From NCBI GenBank assembly GCA_028281825.1, contig JANQJC010000027.1:1-64000 (forward strand): DNA of 64,000 nucleotides. Direction: 5' to 3'. The notes under the pieces are model-generated. The model saw only the letters and a program-made list of their open reading frames with translations, had not been told where the DNA came from and searched no databases. Source of the stretch: Flavobacteriales bacterium (GTDB lineage Bacteria > Bacteroidota > Bacteroidia > JANQJC01). Positions 27,828 through 38,600 of the stretch are shown here, one piece after another; position 1 is the first letter of the stretch; each line of letters starts with the position of its first letter. Position numbers and translations under genes: made by a program.

Positions 27828-30389
27828 TTGAAGGGTATTCTGAAAATCGGTGGATTGTTGGGGCTTTTGATTATGTCAATTAACAGCATGGCACAGGTAC
27901 AAATTGAACCAAAAAGGCAACAAATAAACGCAAGTAATAAAGAAGATCTGTTTAACCTGACCGTTTTGAACAATAGTAACTTCAATATTGAAAAACTTAC
28001 CATTAAAGCTACCCTACTTGATGGACAATTTAATGAAGTATATTCTGCTCAGACCATCTCGCCTTCTATTGCTAAAAACACTGAGAAAGAACTCCGATCA
28101 ACAGATGGGTTGAGCATAGAAGAGCATTTTGTGGATAGTGCCTTTAAGATGGCGTATGACACTACAGGCACCTTTCCACCAGGTAATTACTTCTTGCACT
28201 ACAGCACTATAAGTAATGATGGGTTTGAATTGACACACCCTGCTAAGGTTGATGTAATTGTCGTAACAGAAAATAAAAACCAGAAAAAGCGCTTGATAAG
28301 CCCATATGGTGATGTCTCCTCCCAATCCTACTATCAATTTGCGGATGTTCAACAACCTAATGTTCCCACCAATTATCACCAAGTGCTAGGAACCGCAGGA
28401 GTAAACGTTTTAGGTTCAATTCCTATTGGCGTTCGCTTCTCAGGATTAGTGGAAGACAATAAAATAAATCCCATATCCACTAATTATGCTTTCATATTCG
28501 ATGCTGCAAAGTATCGTCAACTATTGGAGCAAAAAGCTATTGATAAAGCTAAAGAGGAAGCACGGGAAGAGGAAAAAGCCTTTAAGAAGCTCAACCCATC
28601 CCTTGAAAAATTGAATCGAATCAATTCCATCCTTGAAAACCCATCTGTTTTAAAAGAGCTGGATGAGTTGGCGCAACTAGATAGTATTGAGCAGCAGCTA
28701 AGAGATACTGCCTGGAAAACCATATCAAGCAAGGGTCAAAAGCTAGCAGATAGCCTTTTCACAGATACTGCTTGCATTGCTGATTCATTACAAAGTGAGC
28801 TAAGTGAAAAGCCTGAAGAGTACCATGAAGCAAAGGCGCGTTTGGACTCTACCAGAAAGGTAAATCAGGCCAAAATGGATTCTTTGAGGCAGCGTTATAA
28901 TGAACTCAAGCACCTCAAACAAAAAAAGAGCTATTATGAGGAGTTAATCGCACATAAGAAAGATATTACTGAAAGCCTGGGAAGCATAGATAGTCTTAGT
29001 AGGGAATATCTGGAAAAGTATAACCAAACTGATTTTTCGGATCCAAATAAGGCCAGTCAAATGGTGATGGAATCTGAGGAGTTTAGTAAGTTGGAGAAGA
29101 TATTATATTCCATAGATGATTTACAGATAGGACAGCTTTTCCCATCATATTCTGAACTGGTATTATACAACACCTCTTTAAAAGGGTTCTCTGTTGGTCT
29201 TAAGCCAGGAAAGTTTGGAACTACCTACCTGCAAGGTAAGACTATTGATAACGACATATTCAGTCAGGGAAGAAGTAAAAAAATAAATTTCGCTTCGGTA
29301 GGATATGGGGATTCCAACTCCGAACATTTTCACCTTGGTTTTTTAAAAGGCAATGAAGGAGATGTTTTTGATCCAGAACAGATTGCAGACGAGCCATTAC
29401 AAAACACAGTAATATTCTCACACGGCTCCTACAAGTTTTTAGATGAGAACATTACCGTCTTTTATGAGGTGGCAGGCTCTGCCTTATCCACTAAAAAACT
29501 AGATTTTCAAAATTCATTGTCTGCCATTTTCAGTTCTTCATCCGATAGCTCTTCACTTAACGGCCACGCAATCAAAGCTGGTACTTCACTTAATCTTTTT
29601 AAGGATAATACAAACATAACCTATGCTTTTCTATCAGCTTCTGATGATTACCAAAGTTTTGGTGCTCCCTGGCTCATTTCAAATAACATGAATGAGCTAT
29701 CTGTTTCTCAAAAGTTATTCAAAAACGTTTTGCAATTAAGGGCCTTGGCACGTAGAAGGATATCAGGCCAGGCATTTGACAACAGCACTGGGTACACCTA
29801 TTGGCACTTCGGAGGTGACTTTACTCTTTCAATTCCAAAATGGCCTATGCTTGCTGCGGGTATACAACCAATGTATCAAAACACTCCCCAAGGAGAAATG
29901 CAAGGTTACTTGATTAATGCCAGAAGCAATTACCAGTATCTCATTGGCAAAGTAAGAAACATGCTTATGCTTATGTATACCCAAATAGATCACAAACTAA
30001 GCGGAAGGCAGTCGGTTCAATCTAATTCTTATCAAATAAATGCAACAGGCACTTCTCTATTGCTAAAGGGCTTGAGCCTAAACTATAGTTATGCATACAT
30101 AAACAGTGATGTTGATACCACCTCATTGAGGAATCATCAATACACCTTGGGTGCAACAAAAACACTTTTCAAAACTCAACAAGTAGGTTTGGGTGCAAGC
30201 ATTAATAAAGGGAAAGATGAAAACCAAAGCGGAGCCTATGCCGAATGGTCCTGGGCAATAAAAAATATCGCTCTTATCGGAGCTAGATGCTCTTACAATG
30301 AATATCAGTCCAACATTGCTGAAAATACCTTCTACGGAAATAGTAATAAACAATGGGTGCTTCAGCTAAATACACAACTAAGATGGTAA
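27828..30389 (+). CDS. Exported Ig/coiled-coil protein with a probable C-terminal outer-membrane beta-barrel
   Basis: The protein has 853 residues and a TTG start, six bases after the previous stop. An in-frame stop lies just upstream, so no earlier start is possible, and the TTG start gives a complete signal peptide (1-23, SMAQ). An Ig-like domain (about 24-147, FPPGNYFLHY) resembles the N-terminus of the next protein. A long charged helical region (about 225-410, rich in E, K and L) suggests a coiled coil. The rest has alternating strand-like segments, ending LQLNTQLRW with an aromatic last residue, as in BAM-inserted barrels. It is a candidate outer-membrane component that anchors or exports the giant proteins; I do not recognise a named family. 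Confidence 0.7.
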   Translation: MKGILKIGGLLGLLIMSINSMAQVQIEPKRQQINASNKEDLFNLTVLNNSNFNIEKLTIKATLLDGQFNEVYSAQTISPSIAKNTEKELRSTDGLSIEEHFVDSAFKMAYDTTGTFPPGNYFLHYSTISNDGFELTHPAKVDVIVVTENKNQKKRLISPYGDVSSQSYYQFADVQQPNVPTNYHQVLGTAGVNVLGSIPIGVRFSGLVEDNKINPISTNYAFIFDAAKYRQLLEQKAIDKAKEEAREEEKAFKKLNPSLEKLNRINSILENPSVLKELDELAQLDSIEQQLRDTAWKTISSKGQKLADSLFTDTACIADSLQSELSEKPEEYHEAKARLDSTRKVNQAKMDSLRQRYNELKHLKQKKSYYEELIAHKKDITESLGSIDSLSREYLEKYNQTDFSDPNKASQMVMESEEFSKLEKILYSIDDLQIGQLFPSYSELVLYNTSLKGFSVGLKPGKFGTTYLQGKTIDNDIFSQGRSKKINFASVGYGDSNSEHFHLGFLKGNEGDVFDPEQIADEPLQNTVIFSHGSYKFLDENITVFYEVAGSALSTKKLDFQNSLSAIFSSSSDSSSLNGHAIKAGTSLNLFKDNTNITYAFLSASDDYQSFGAPWLISNNMNELSVSQKLFKNVLQLRALARRRISGQAFDNSTGYTYWHFGGDFTLSIPKWPMLAAGIQPMYQNTPQGEMQGYLINARSNYQYLIGKVRNMLMLMYTQIDHKLSGRQSVQSNSYQINATGTSLLLKGLSLNYSYAYINSDVDTTSLRNHQYTLGATKTLFKTQQVGLGASINKGKDENQSGAYAEWSWAIKNIALIGARCSYNEYQSNIAENTFYGNSNKQWVLQLNTQLRW

Positions 30390-31528
30390 ACATTATCAAA
30401 AAAACAATAATTACCTGTTTGGTGCTTACAATCCATGTTTCCATCATGGCACAAGTTTCCATTACTGCTACACCACCTGCCTTTCAGTTCGCTTTTAAGG
30501 ACCTATGGAATGTTCAGGTAATAAGCGCTAATCCAGGCAACACAGCTACTTATAGGATTATAATGGAGCTTCAAAATCAAAAAGGAAGAGTATTACTAGC
30601 CGAAACAAGTGAGTTTAACCTTACTGGAGGAAATTTGATTCTTACAGCAAATACCTTTAAACAAGTTGAACCATTTAAATTTCAGTTTTTTCAGAATAGC
30701 ATAGCCCATTATACCAACCAAGTGAGTAAAACCTTACCTGCCGGAAGCTATGTGGTTAGCTACAAGCTAATTAAGACAAACAGCACCGGAAGTGAGCCAG
30801 TAGATGATTTTGTATTTAATATTGATGCTGCTGACCTAAGCGACCTATTCCTCACAGGGCCGTTGGATGGTGAAGAGATACAAGAAACTCAACCATTACT
30901 TACTTGGGTATATTCTAATCCTTTTAATGCCGGCGGATGCAATTATGAACTGTTTATACATGAGAAACAAAACAGTCAAAGCAAGTGGGAAGCAGTGAAC
31001 AACAATCCTCAGGTATTCAACAAGAAAAACTTGCCTCATACCCTCTACCAATACTCCGTTTCTGACCGCGAATTGGTAGTCGGAAAAACATATGCTTGGT
31101 ATGTAAAAGTCTATTGCGAGGGTATTGAACAAGCCCAGAGTGAGATTTGGCAATTCACTATTAAAGAGCCTGAGTATGTAATAGAGGAAAATGATGACCC
31201 TAACTCATATCACAACCTGGAAAAAGGATCCAAAACTCCATACATAGAAATTCAGGACAATTATTTAAAAGTAAGACACATCACTCGGGTAGTAGATAAA
31301 GATGGACAATTGAACTATACCATCTCTGATGGAAATGGGAAAATAGTAGTTGACGGCAAGCAAATACCTCTCGAGGTAAGCCTTGGCGATAATAGGTACA
31401 AAATCGATTTATGCCCAATGGAGGGTGTAGGACTATCAAAAGGTAAATATTTCTTCCGCGTAGCAGATGATGCAGGTGAGATATGGAAGTTGAGTTTTGG
31501 ATACAAACGCAAAAAAGAATGTCAATAG
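30383..31528 (+). CDS. Exported Ig/FN3-like protein of the Rhs-type operon
   Basis: The protein has 381 residues from the ATG at 30383, which overlaps the previous stop (ATGGTAA). A signal peptide covers 1-24 (IMAQ). An N-terminal Ig-like domain (about 25-147) carries LPAGSYVVSYKLI at about the same position as FPPGNYFLHY in the preceding protein. A fibronectin-III-like domain (about 158-262: QPLLTWVY, LVVGKTYAWYVKV, IWQFTI) and a C-terminal beta domain follow. Proteins with this architecture occur next to giant Rhs-like genes in Bacteroidota, as far as I recall. A structural or adaptor role on the cell surface is inferred. Confidence 0.7.
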   Translation: MVNIIKKTIITCLVLTIHVSIMAQVSITATPPAFQFAFKDLWNVQVISANPGNTATYRIIMELQNQKGRVLLAETSEFNLTGGNLILTANTFKQVEPFKFQFFQNSIAHYTNQVSKTLPAGSYVVSYKLIKTNSTGSEPVDDFVFNIDAADLSDLFLTGPLDGEEIQETQPLLTWVYSNPFNAGGCNYELFIHEKQNSQSKWEAVNNNPQVFNKKNLPHTLYQYSVSDRELVVGKTYAWYVKVYCEGIEQAQSEIWQFTIKEPEYVIEENDDPNSYHNLEKGSKTPYIEIQDNYLKVRHITRVVDKDGQLNYTISDGNGKIVVDGKQIPLEVSLGDNRYKIDLCPMEGVGLSKGKYFFRVADDAGEIWKLSFGYKRKKECQ

Positions 31529-31529
31529 A

Positions 31530-32075
31530 ATGAAAAAACAAGGATTGATAATAGGAATAGTAAGTATTCTGATTGGCTTGTCGTCATTAGGGGTTGCCTT
31601 ATTTCTGCTCGTCCAACAAAAGAAAATATACTATGTAGAACTGGGTGAGGTATATGACACTTTTACCATGAAGACAGAGATGGAAAGTCAGTTGAATTCC
31701 ATTTACAACAAAAAGAAAGAAGGAATTGATAGCCTAAGGCTACAACTAGAGCAGGAGCAACGCTTATTAACTAACACTTCATCTCAATCAAAAAAACAGG
31801 AGATAGCGCTGAAGTTAGAAGGTTTTAACCTGAAGGAAAGGCAATTTGTAGATGATATGGAACGGCTGCGTGCCACTTATACTGAGCGTGTTTGGACTCA
31901 AATCAATCAGTACGTGGCTGACTATGGGGAGATGAAAGAAGTGGATATGATAATTGGGGCCGCCGGTAATGGAAATTTGATGTATGGTGGTGACGGAATG
32001 AACATCACTAAGGACATCTCAGCATATATCAACCAAAGATATGCGGGTGAGCCTAAGAAACCAATAACTGAATGA
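31530..32075 (+). CDS. Skp/OmpH-family periplasmic chaperone-like protein of the Rhs-type operon
   Basis: A 181-residue protein with an N-terminal membrane segment (about 6-27) that may be a signal anchor, then IYYVELGEVYDTF, a long amphipathic coiled coil (about 45-120) and the OmpH-type ending VDMIIGAAGNGNLMYGGDGMNIT. By family, it is a trimeric clamp that keeps unfolded outer-membrane or secreted proteins soluble. The ATG at 31530 lies one base after the previous stop. Being inside this operon, it probably serves the giant Rhs-like proteins or the barrel candidate rather than bulk porins. Confidence 0.85.
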   Translation: MKKQGLIIGIVSILIGLSSLGVALFLLVQQKKIYYVELGEVYDTFTMKTEMESQLNSIYNKKKEGIDSLRLQLEQEQRLLTNTSSQSKKQEIALKLEGFNLKERQFVDDMERLRATYTERVWTQINQYVADYGEMKEVDMIIGAAGNGNLMYGGDGMNITKDISAYINQRYAGEPKKPITE

Positions 32076-32683
32076 AGTACATAATAGCCATATTAACATT
32101 ACTCTGCTTTGCATCTTGCCAGGAAAGAGAGATACTTTTTCCAATTGACTATGTGCAATGGTTCGATGATAAAGCGTCAGGCCTGGTGGTTGAGAAAGAG
32201 CTTAAAGACTTTGTCTTCAAAGCAAGGCTAATGACTCCTGAAGTAATGGCTTTAAGAGACTTAAAGCATGAAAATGTAACTGTCGACAATTTTCAGTCAA
32301 CCCTTAAAAAGTTTGGCGGCAACTATTATGTACAGGTACGCATCAGTGACAAAGAAGGCAATAAGCATGCCCTCGATAAAGGAGTTACTAGTCAAAATGA
32401 ATTTTACCAACGGGTGGCGTACTTCAACTTTTTGGCCGAGCCAGACTTTAAACTATTAGCCGGCACTGATACCCTGCATTGTAAGCTCCTTCACTTTGAA
32501 AATACTTACGGGCTAGTGCCCTTCAACGATATTCAAATGGCCTTTCCAGCTGATGCTGGTGGTCTTCATTCAAACCGTGATTTTACATTGATATGGGATG
32601 ATAAAGTACTTGGTGTAGGGACTGTGAAGTTTCGGTTCGATAAAGAAGATATTCAACTTATTCCAGAATTAAAATTTAGATGA
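32072..32683 (+). CDS. Lipoprotein of unknown function in the Rhs-type operon
   Basis: A 203-residue protein with a lipoprotein signal (LLCFASC, lipid-modified C16 predicted) and no family I recognise. It is mixed alpha/beta, with FPIDYVQWFDD after the lipobox and strand-rich segments at the end. The start overlaps the chaperone stop by four bases (ATGA), so it is translationally coupled. It is probably an outer-membrane-attached assembly factor for the complex encoded here. Confidence 0.75.
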   Translation: MKYIIAILTLLCFASCQEREILFPIDYVQWFDDKASGLVVEKELKDFVFKARLMTPEVMALRDLKHENVTVDNFQSTLKKFGGNYYVQVRISDKEGNKHALDKGVTSQNEFYQRVAYFNFLAEPDFKLLAGTDTLHCKLLHFENTYGLVPFNDIQMAFPADAGGLHSNRDFTLIWDDKVLGVGTVKFRFDKEDIQLIPELKFR

Positions 32684-32684
32684 T

Positions 32685-35600
32685 ATGCTAAAGAAGATCA
32701 GAAAAAGTAAGGTTACAAAGGTGCTTAGCGTCCTGCTAGGGCTAAGCTTTCTTAACCAGATATTTCTACCCAATGCAGTTTTCGCCCTAACCAGTGGCCC
32801 ATCTCAGCCTGAGGTGCAAAGTTTTGAGCCGATTGGTACTACTGACATGGTAGATGTTTTTTCAGGAGACTTTACCTACAATATCCCATTAATGCAGGTA
32901 GGTGACTATCCACTAAACCTGGCTTATCATGCTGGAGTGGGAATGGATGATGAATCTAGTTATGTTGGTTTGGGTTGGAATATGAACCCTGGGGTTATTA
33001 ATCGCACTTTAAGGGGTATACCAGATGATTTTAAGGGAGATGATAGAATATCATTTGAAAAGAATATCAAGCCCAACATTACTATTGATATAGGCGGTGG
33101 TTTTTACCCTGAGTTTTTTGGTATTGGTTTCCAATTTGGAGGTGGCATTAAATACAATAACTATAGAGGCATAAGCACTTCAACTGACTTTGGCGTTACT
33201 GTGGGGCCAATGTCAATGAATATGAGCTTTGATAGTGAAGCAGGTTTAGATTATGGCCTTTCTTTTTCAAGTTATGATAAAGAAAAAGGGAAAAGTACCA
33301 ATCCGAAAGCATCAGTAGGTGTGCAGATGAATTCACGCGAAGGGCTTAAAAGCCTGTCGTTCAGTTATTCTGAAACCAATTATGAAGGTGAGGGTGAAAA
33401 CAGAAAAGTATCAAGCAAGGGTAGTACTGGCGCAAGTATCTCATTTGCCAGGCCTGAATATGTAACTTCCGTTAGTCCAAACTTTGGTACTTACGGCGGG
33501 AGCCTGATGCTTAGGATAGGCGGTGAGGCTTATGGCGTAGCTCCACAAGGATACGTGTCGGTGGGCTTTCACGTCAATACCATACTTGATAAATCATACT
33601 CACATCAAGCCATTGGCTACTTATATGCCAATGAAGGTGGAGATAAAGCTATGCGCGATTTCTCTAGAGACAAAGAAAGTACTCTAAGCAAAGAGACAAA
33701 ATACCTACACACTACAAATAATACTTACGACCTTTTCTCAGTGAGTGGTCACGGTACCGGTGGACAATATCGTTTCTACCGCAGTAATGTAGGTATTATG
33801 ACCGACCCCAAAGTTGGAAACTTTAGTAATCACTCGGTGAACATCTCTGGTACTATCGATGTTGGTGTTGGTGGTTTGGCTAAAGGTGGTGGGGATGTTT
33901 ATGTGACCCTTTCCGAATCTTCTTCAAAACCATGGACATCCACTTTCGGCCCATACAATCATCTTCAATTTGATGGCTCTGTAGCTGCATTTGATGATTA
34001 TGAGCCTGTATACATGAAGTCAGTAGGAGAAAAAGTACCGGTTGACCAAACCTATTTTGATAATCTGGGAGGCGACAAGGCAATGAAAGTGCCGCTAACC
34101 AGTAATCATGTATCTGGAGCATCAAGCAATTTTAGAACCTATGATGGAACTAATATTTCCATCAATGGCCCTGTTAGAAGAACTGAAAGGGATAAACGCA
34201 ATAGTTATATAAGTTACCACACGGCAGACATAGCCTCTGTTGCTGGAGTTGATAAATACTTAAGATTTTATGACTATAATGAAGTAACAGGAACCATTTC
34301 GCAAGCAGTTCTTCCCAGGGTAGGTGACCATAGAAAAGAACATCACGTTTCTGAAATAATAGTAACTAACCCAGATGGTTCAAGGTATGTATATGGCATA
34401 CCCGCCTATAATTTATCTCAACATGAATATCTGTACGCCACAGAATCAACGCCAACAGATGGGTTTGTGAATTATAATGCTACTGACGCAAGCAGAAGCA
34501 ACTCCAGAGGCATAGATAACTTCTTTGAGAAAAAATCAATCGACCCATACGTGCATTCATACCTGTTGACAGCAATATTGGGCCCTGACTATGTTGATGT
34601 TAATGATAACGGAGTTGACGATGAAGACTTGGGTACTTTCACCAAGCTTAACTATTTGAGAATGCATGATGACTATCAATGGAGAACCCCTGCTAGTACT
34701 AAATCAAACTTCATGGAAGGGTTTAAATCTGACAGCAGGGATGACAAAGCTTCATTTGTTTATGGCACTAAGGAAGTATGGTACCTCTATTCTGTTGAGA
34801 ATAGGACCCATATTGCTGAAATGGATCTTGACCTTACAGGTCGTTCTGATAGCCGTGATGTGGCTGGTGTTGGTGGTGGCATTGGTTCTAAAAAATTAGC
34901 CAAACTCGATAACATTACTCTTTTCTCAAAAGCAGATCTGAATGAGAATGGCGCCAACGCAAGCCCAATCAAAACTGCACATTTTGGTTATAGCAATAGT
35001 TTATGTAACAGTGTGCCGAACGCAAGTAGTGGTGGTAAACTAACGCTTGACACTCTTTATTTTACATATGGCACCAATAGCGCGGGAAGCCTTAATAGTT
35101 ACCAGTTTACCTACTATGATGACTATGTAAATGCTAATCAACAAACTGTAAACTTTGACTATGACATGCACAAGAAGGACCGCTGGGGGGGTTATATGGA
35201 CCCACACAGTGGTATGAGTGAAGTGTCTGAGTTTCCTTATGTAAACCAAGATGCAGATTTATCTGACCAATATGCATCTGCTTGGAATTTAAAAACAATC
35301 AAACTGCCTTCAGGCGGAGAGATTACCGTGAATTATGAAAGCGATGATTATGCTTATGTGCAGGATAAGAAAGCCATGAGCATGGTTAAGTTACTTGGAT
35401 TTGGAAAAGACCCAACACTTCCCTCCAATCCTGGGCAACTATTTTCGGGTGGTGGGTCTGACCATAGGTTTTATGCCCTCATAGATGTTCCTACAGGCAT
35501 CACAACACTAGCAGAATTAGAAGAATTATTTAAAGATGATGTTGGGCAGTTCTATAAGTATCTCTATTTCAATTGTTTGGTCAAGCTAGCAGGTTGGCAT

Positions 35601-38600
35601 GATGAACCTAATCCACCAACCAACCCAAACAATCATTGGTCGTATGACAGGGTCTCAGGATATATGGAGGTGCTGGATGTTGGCTTTGACCCCAACAATA
35701 GCAACAGAGCCTGGATAAAAGTTAAGCCAGGGAGAAAAGGTAACGGAACCAATCCAAACAAAGAAGTGAACCCTGTAGCACTGGCTGCGTGGAAGTTCTC
35801 CCGTTATTATCGCCCACAAATTGCTTATGAAAGCCCCAATGCTAATGTAAGCCAAAACGGTTTGAAAGAGTTTGCTGAAATGATGGTGGCCATGTTCAGC
35901 TCCATGGGTCAAATATTTGCAGGTATACACGGTTTTATGGCGGCACATGAGCATGCCAAGTTTTTTGAACCAGACCAATCCTGGCTCAGGATTAATGCTC
36001 TTGATAACAAGAAGCTAGGCGGTGGGCATCGAGTTCAAAAAATCAGTTTTGATGACAATTGGTACGAAATGACGGGGAATGTGGAAAGCTCACGTACTTA
36101 TGGACAAGAATATCAATATGGAGATGAAAATGGATCATGGGGTGTGGCCTCATACGAACCACACTTAGGAGGCGATGAAAACCCGCTTAGGGTACCATTT
36201 GACTCATATAATATTAATCATATCGGAGGGCCAAGTGATGACTTTTATATTGAAGGCCCCTTAGGAGAAAGTCTCTATCCAAGTCCCTCGGTGGGGTACA
36301 GTAAAGTCTCTGTCAGTAACTTAAAGCCAGTAGGTTATACAACTCCCGGCACCGGCAAAATAGTACATGAATTTTATACTGCTAAAGACTTTCCTGTCTA
36401 TTCACGGGCAACAGGTCTTGATAGGGGTATGTTCCGAAGTGCTGATAGTTTCTTGAGTTTTATTTCAGTCTTTACAGTGGACTATGCTGAATTCAGCCAA
36501 GGCTTTTCAGTAGTAGTAAATGATATGCATGGCAAACCAAAGTCCAAAGCTGTTTTTGCAGAGGGCGACAACTCAGTCCCTATTTCAAAGGAAACATATC
36601 ATTATAAAACCCAATCAAACAATCCTAAAAAATTGGATAATAATGTGCCGGTGCTTAATAAGAACGGAACCTATTCTACAAGAGCAATAGGCCGCGAAAT
36701 GGAGGTTGCGATTGATAATAAACGTATAGAAGACTTTACTTCTACTACCGGCTTCCAGTTCAATTGTGATGGTTTCTTGTTGGGCTTCATTCCATTAGTC
36801 GTTCCAAGTTTTTTCCCAACAATTACCAATCACGACAAAATGCTTAGGGTAGCTTCTGTTACCAAGGTTGTTAATGAGTTTGGTATAATGACAGCGGTAA
36901 CGAAAGAAGTTAATGGAGCTGCTATAACTACCAATAACATGTTGTGGGATGAAGAAACTGGAGAGGTTCTGCTTACCCAAACTCAAAATGAATTTGGTGA
37001 TGAGCTATATGACTTGAATTACCCAGCCCACTTTGCTTACGACCAAATGGGCCCTGCATATCAAAATTCTAAGATAGTAGGAAGCATAAGTGTTTCTCCT
37101 GCAGGTATATACCAGGCAGGCAGCCAATCCGACTTTGATTGGTTTACAAAAGGTGATGAAGTGTTATTACAAGATGGAAATGGTGACTATACCAAGGCTT
37201 GGGTATTAGATAAGAATGACGGTAACAATAAGATCAGCCTTATAGATAAGGTGGGTGAAAAAATACCAACGGGTAGTTACAGTTTTGTAATACACCGCTC
37301 TGGTAAAAGGAATCAGCAAGGCACTTCGGTGGGTGCCGTAACCTCAAGGGAAGCCCCAATAGTTGGCAGTGCTCTATCTGTAAGTAACTCTAAGAAAATC
37401 GTGAATGCTTCAGCCGTCGAGTATACAGACAACTGGCAAACTTATGGTCAAATAGGGAACAAGCTATCAACCTACGTGTCATGCGAGTATACCACCGAAT
37501 CGGGAGATTCTCTGATAAGCTTGTTAAACGAACATTTGAACCATTTTGATGAAGGTTATTATACCACGCAGAATAATGAGTTTATGGAATCATCTGAATA
37601 TGAATTATGTGATTTTGACTCGATTAGGGTAATAGCTCCAAGTTCTACAGCGCCAGCATACCCATCTTTAAGTATATCATTTACAGCTCACTACAATTGC
37701 GGATTACCTATAGTAGAGCACTGTAGGTTCTTATTTAGAACACTAGATGGATCTGATATTGCATGGAGTGATGTAACCAGTTTTGATGGTACAGTTGTTT
37801 TTGATGAATCAATTCAAGGGTGGGAGCTTCTCTATAATACGGGATATTTTGTAACAGCAAACACAGCCTCAGGCCCCGTTGTATTGGAATTTTTAACCAA
37901 TTCATCATCGTGTACTACCACATATACTGTGGAATGTGAAGAAATTGAAGAAGAAGAATGCACCTGGTGTGGTGATAGCCTTGCTGTTAATCCGTACTTA
38001 AATAATGTAAGAGGAATATGGAGGCCTAAGAAAAGTTATGCCTATCATCATTCAAGAGAATATGCTTATAACGGTGTAAGCGGCAATACAACCAACTCTC
38101 GTTTTGATGGTGACTTTACAAACTTCACAGCTTTTTGGTCGCCCAATAGTGGAAATGACTGGCAGGTTCCTTCTTTCTTATCTCAAGATACCAGCCGATG
38201 GGTATGGACCAGTGAAGTAACCAAGATACATCCCAAGGGCATGGAAATTGAGAACAAAGATGCCTTGGGTAGGTATAGTTCTGCTTTATATGGTTATTGG
38301 GGCTCAGTGCCAACTGCGGTGGCTTCTAACTCAGAGTATAAGCAGATTGCCTTTGATTGTTTTGAAGACTATGACTTCCAAACAACCCTTAACCCGCATA
38401 CTTGTGTACTATTAAAGGACCACTGGAACTTTAGAACTGGTAACCCCGCATGTGACGAAGACCTCAATATTGGAGACTTCTCCCATACTGGGTATCGTGC
38501 CCTTAAAATACCCGGAGGGCAATATCAATCTGTCACCAGGATAATAACCGATGATTCCTACCAATCTCATCCTTCATTCATTGAAGAATTCTTCTTGAAA

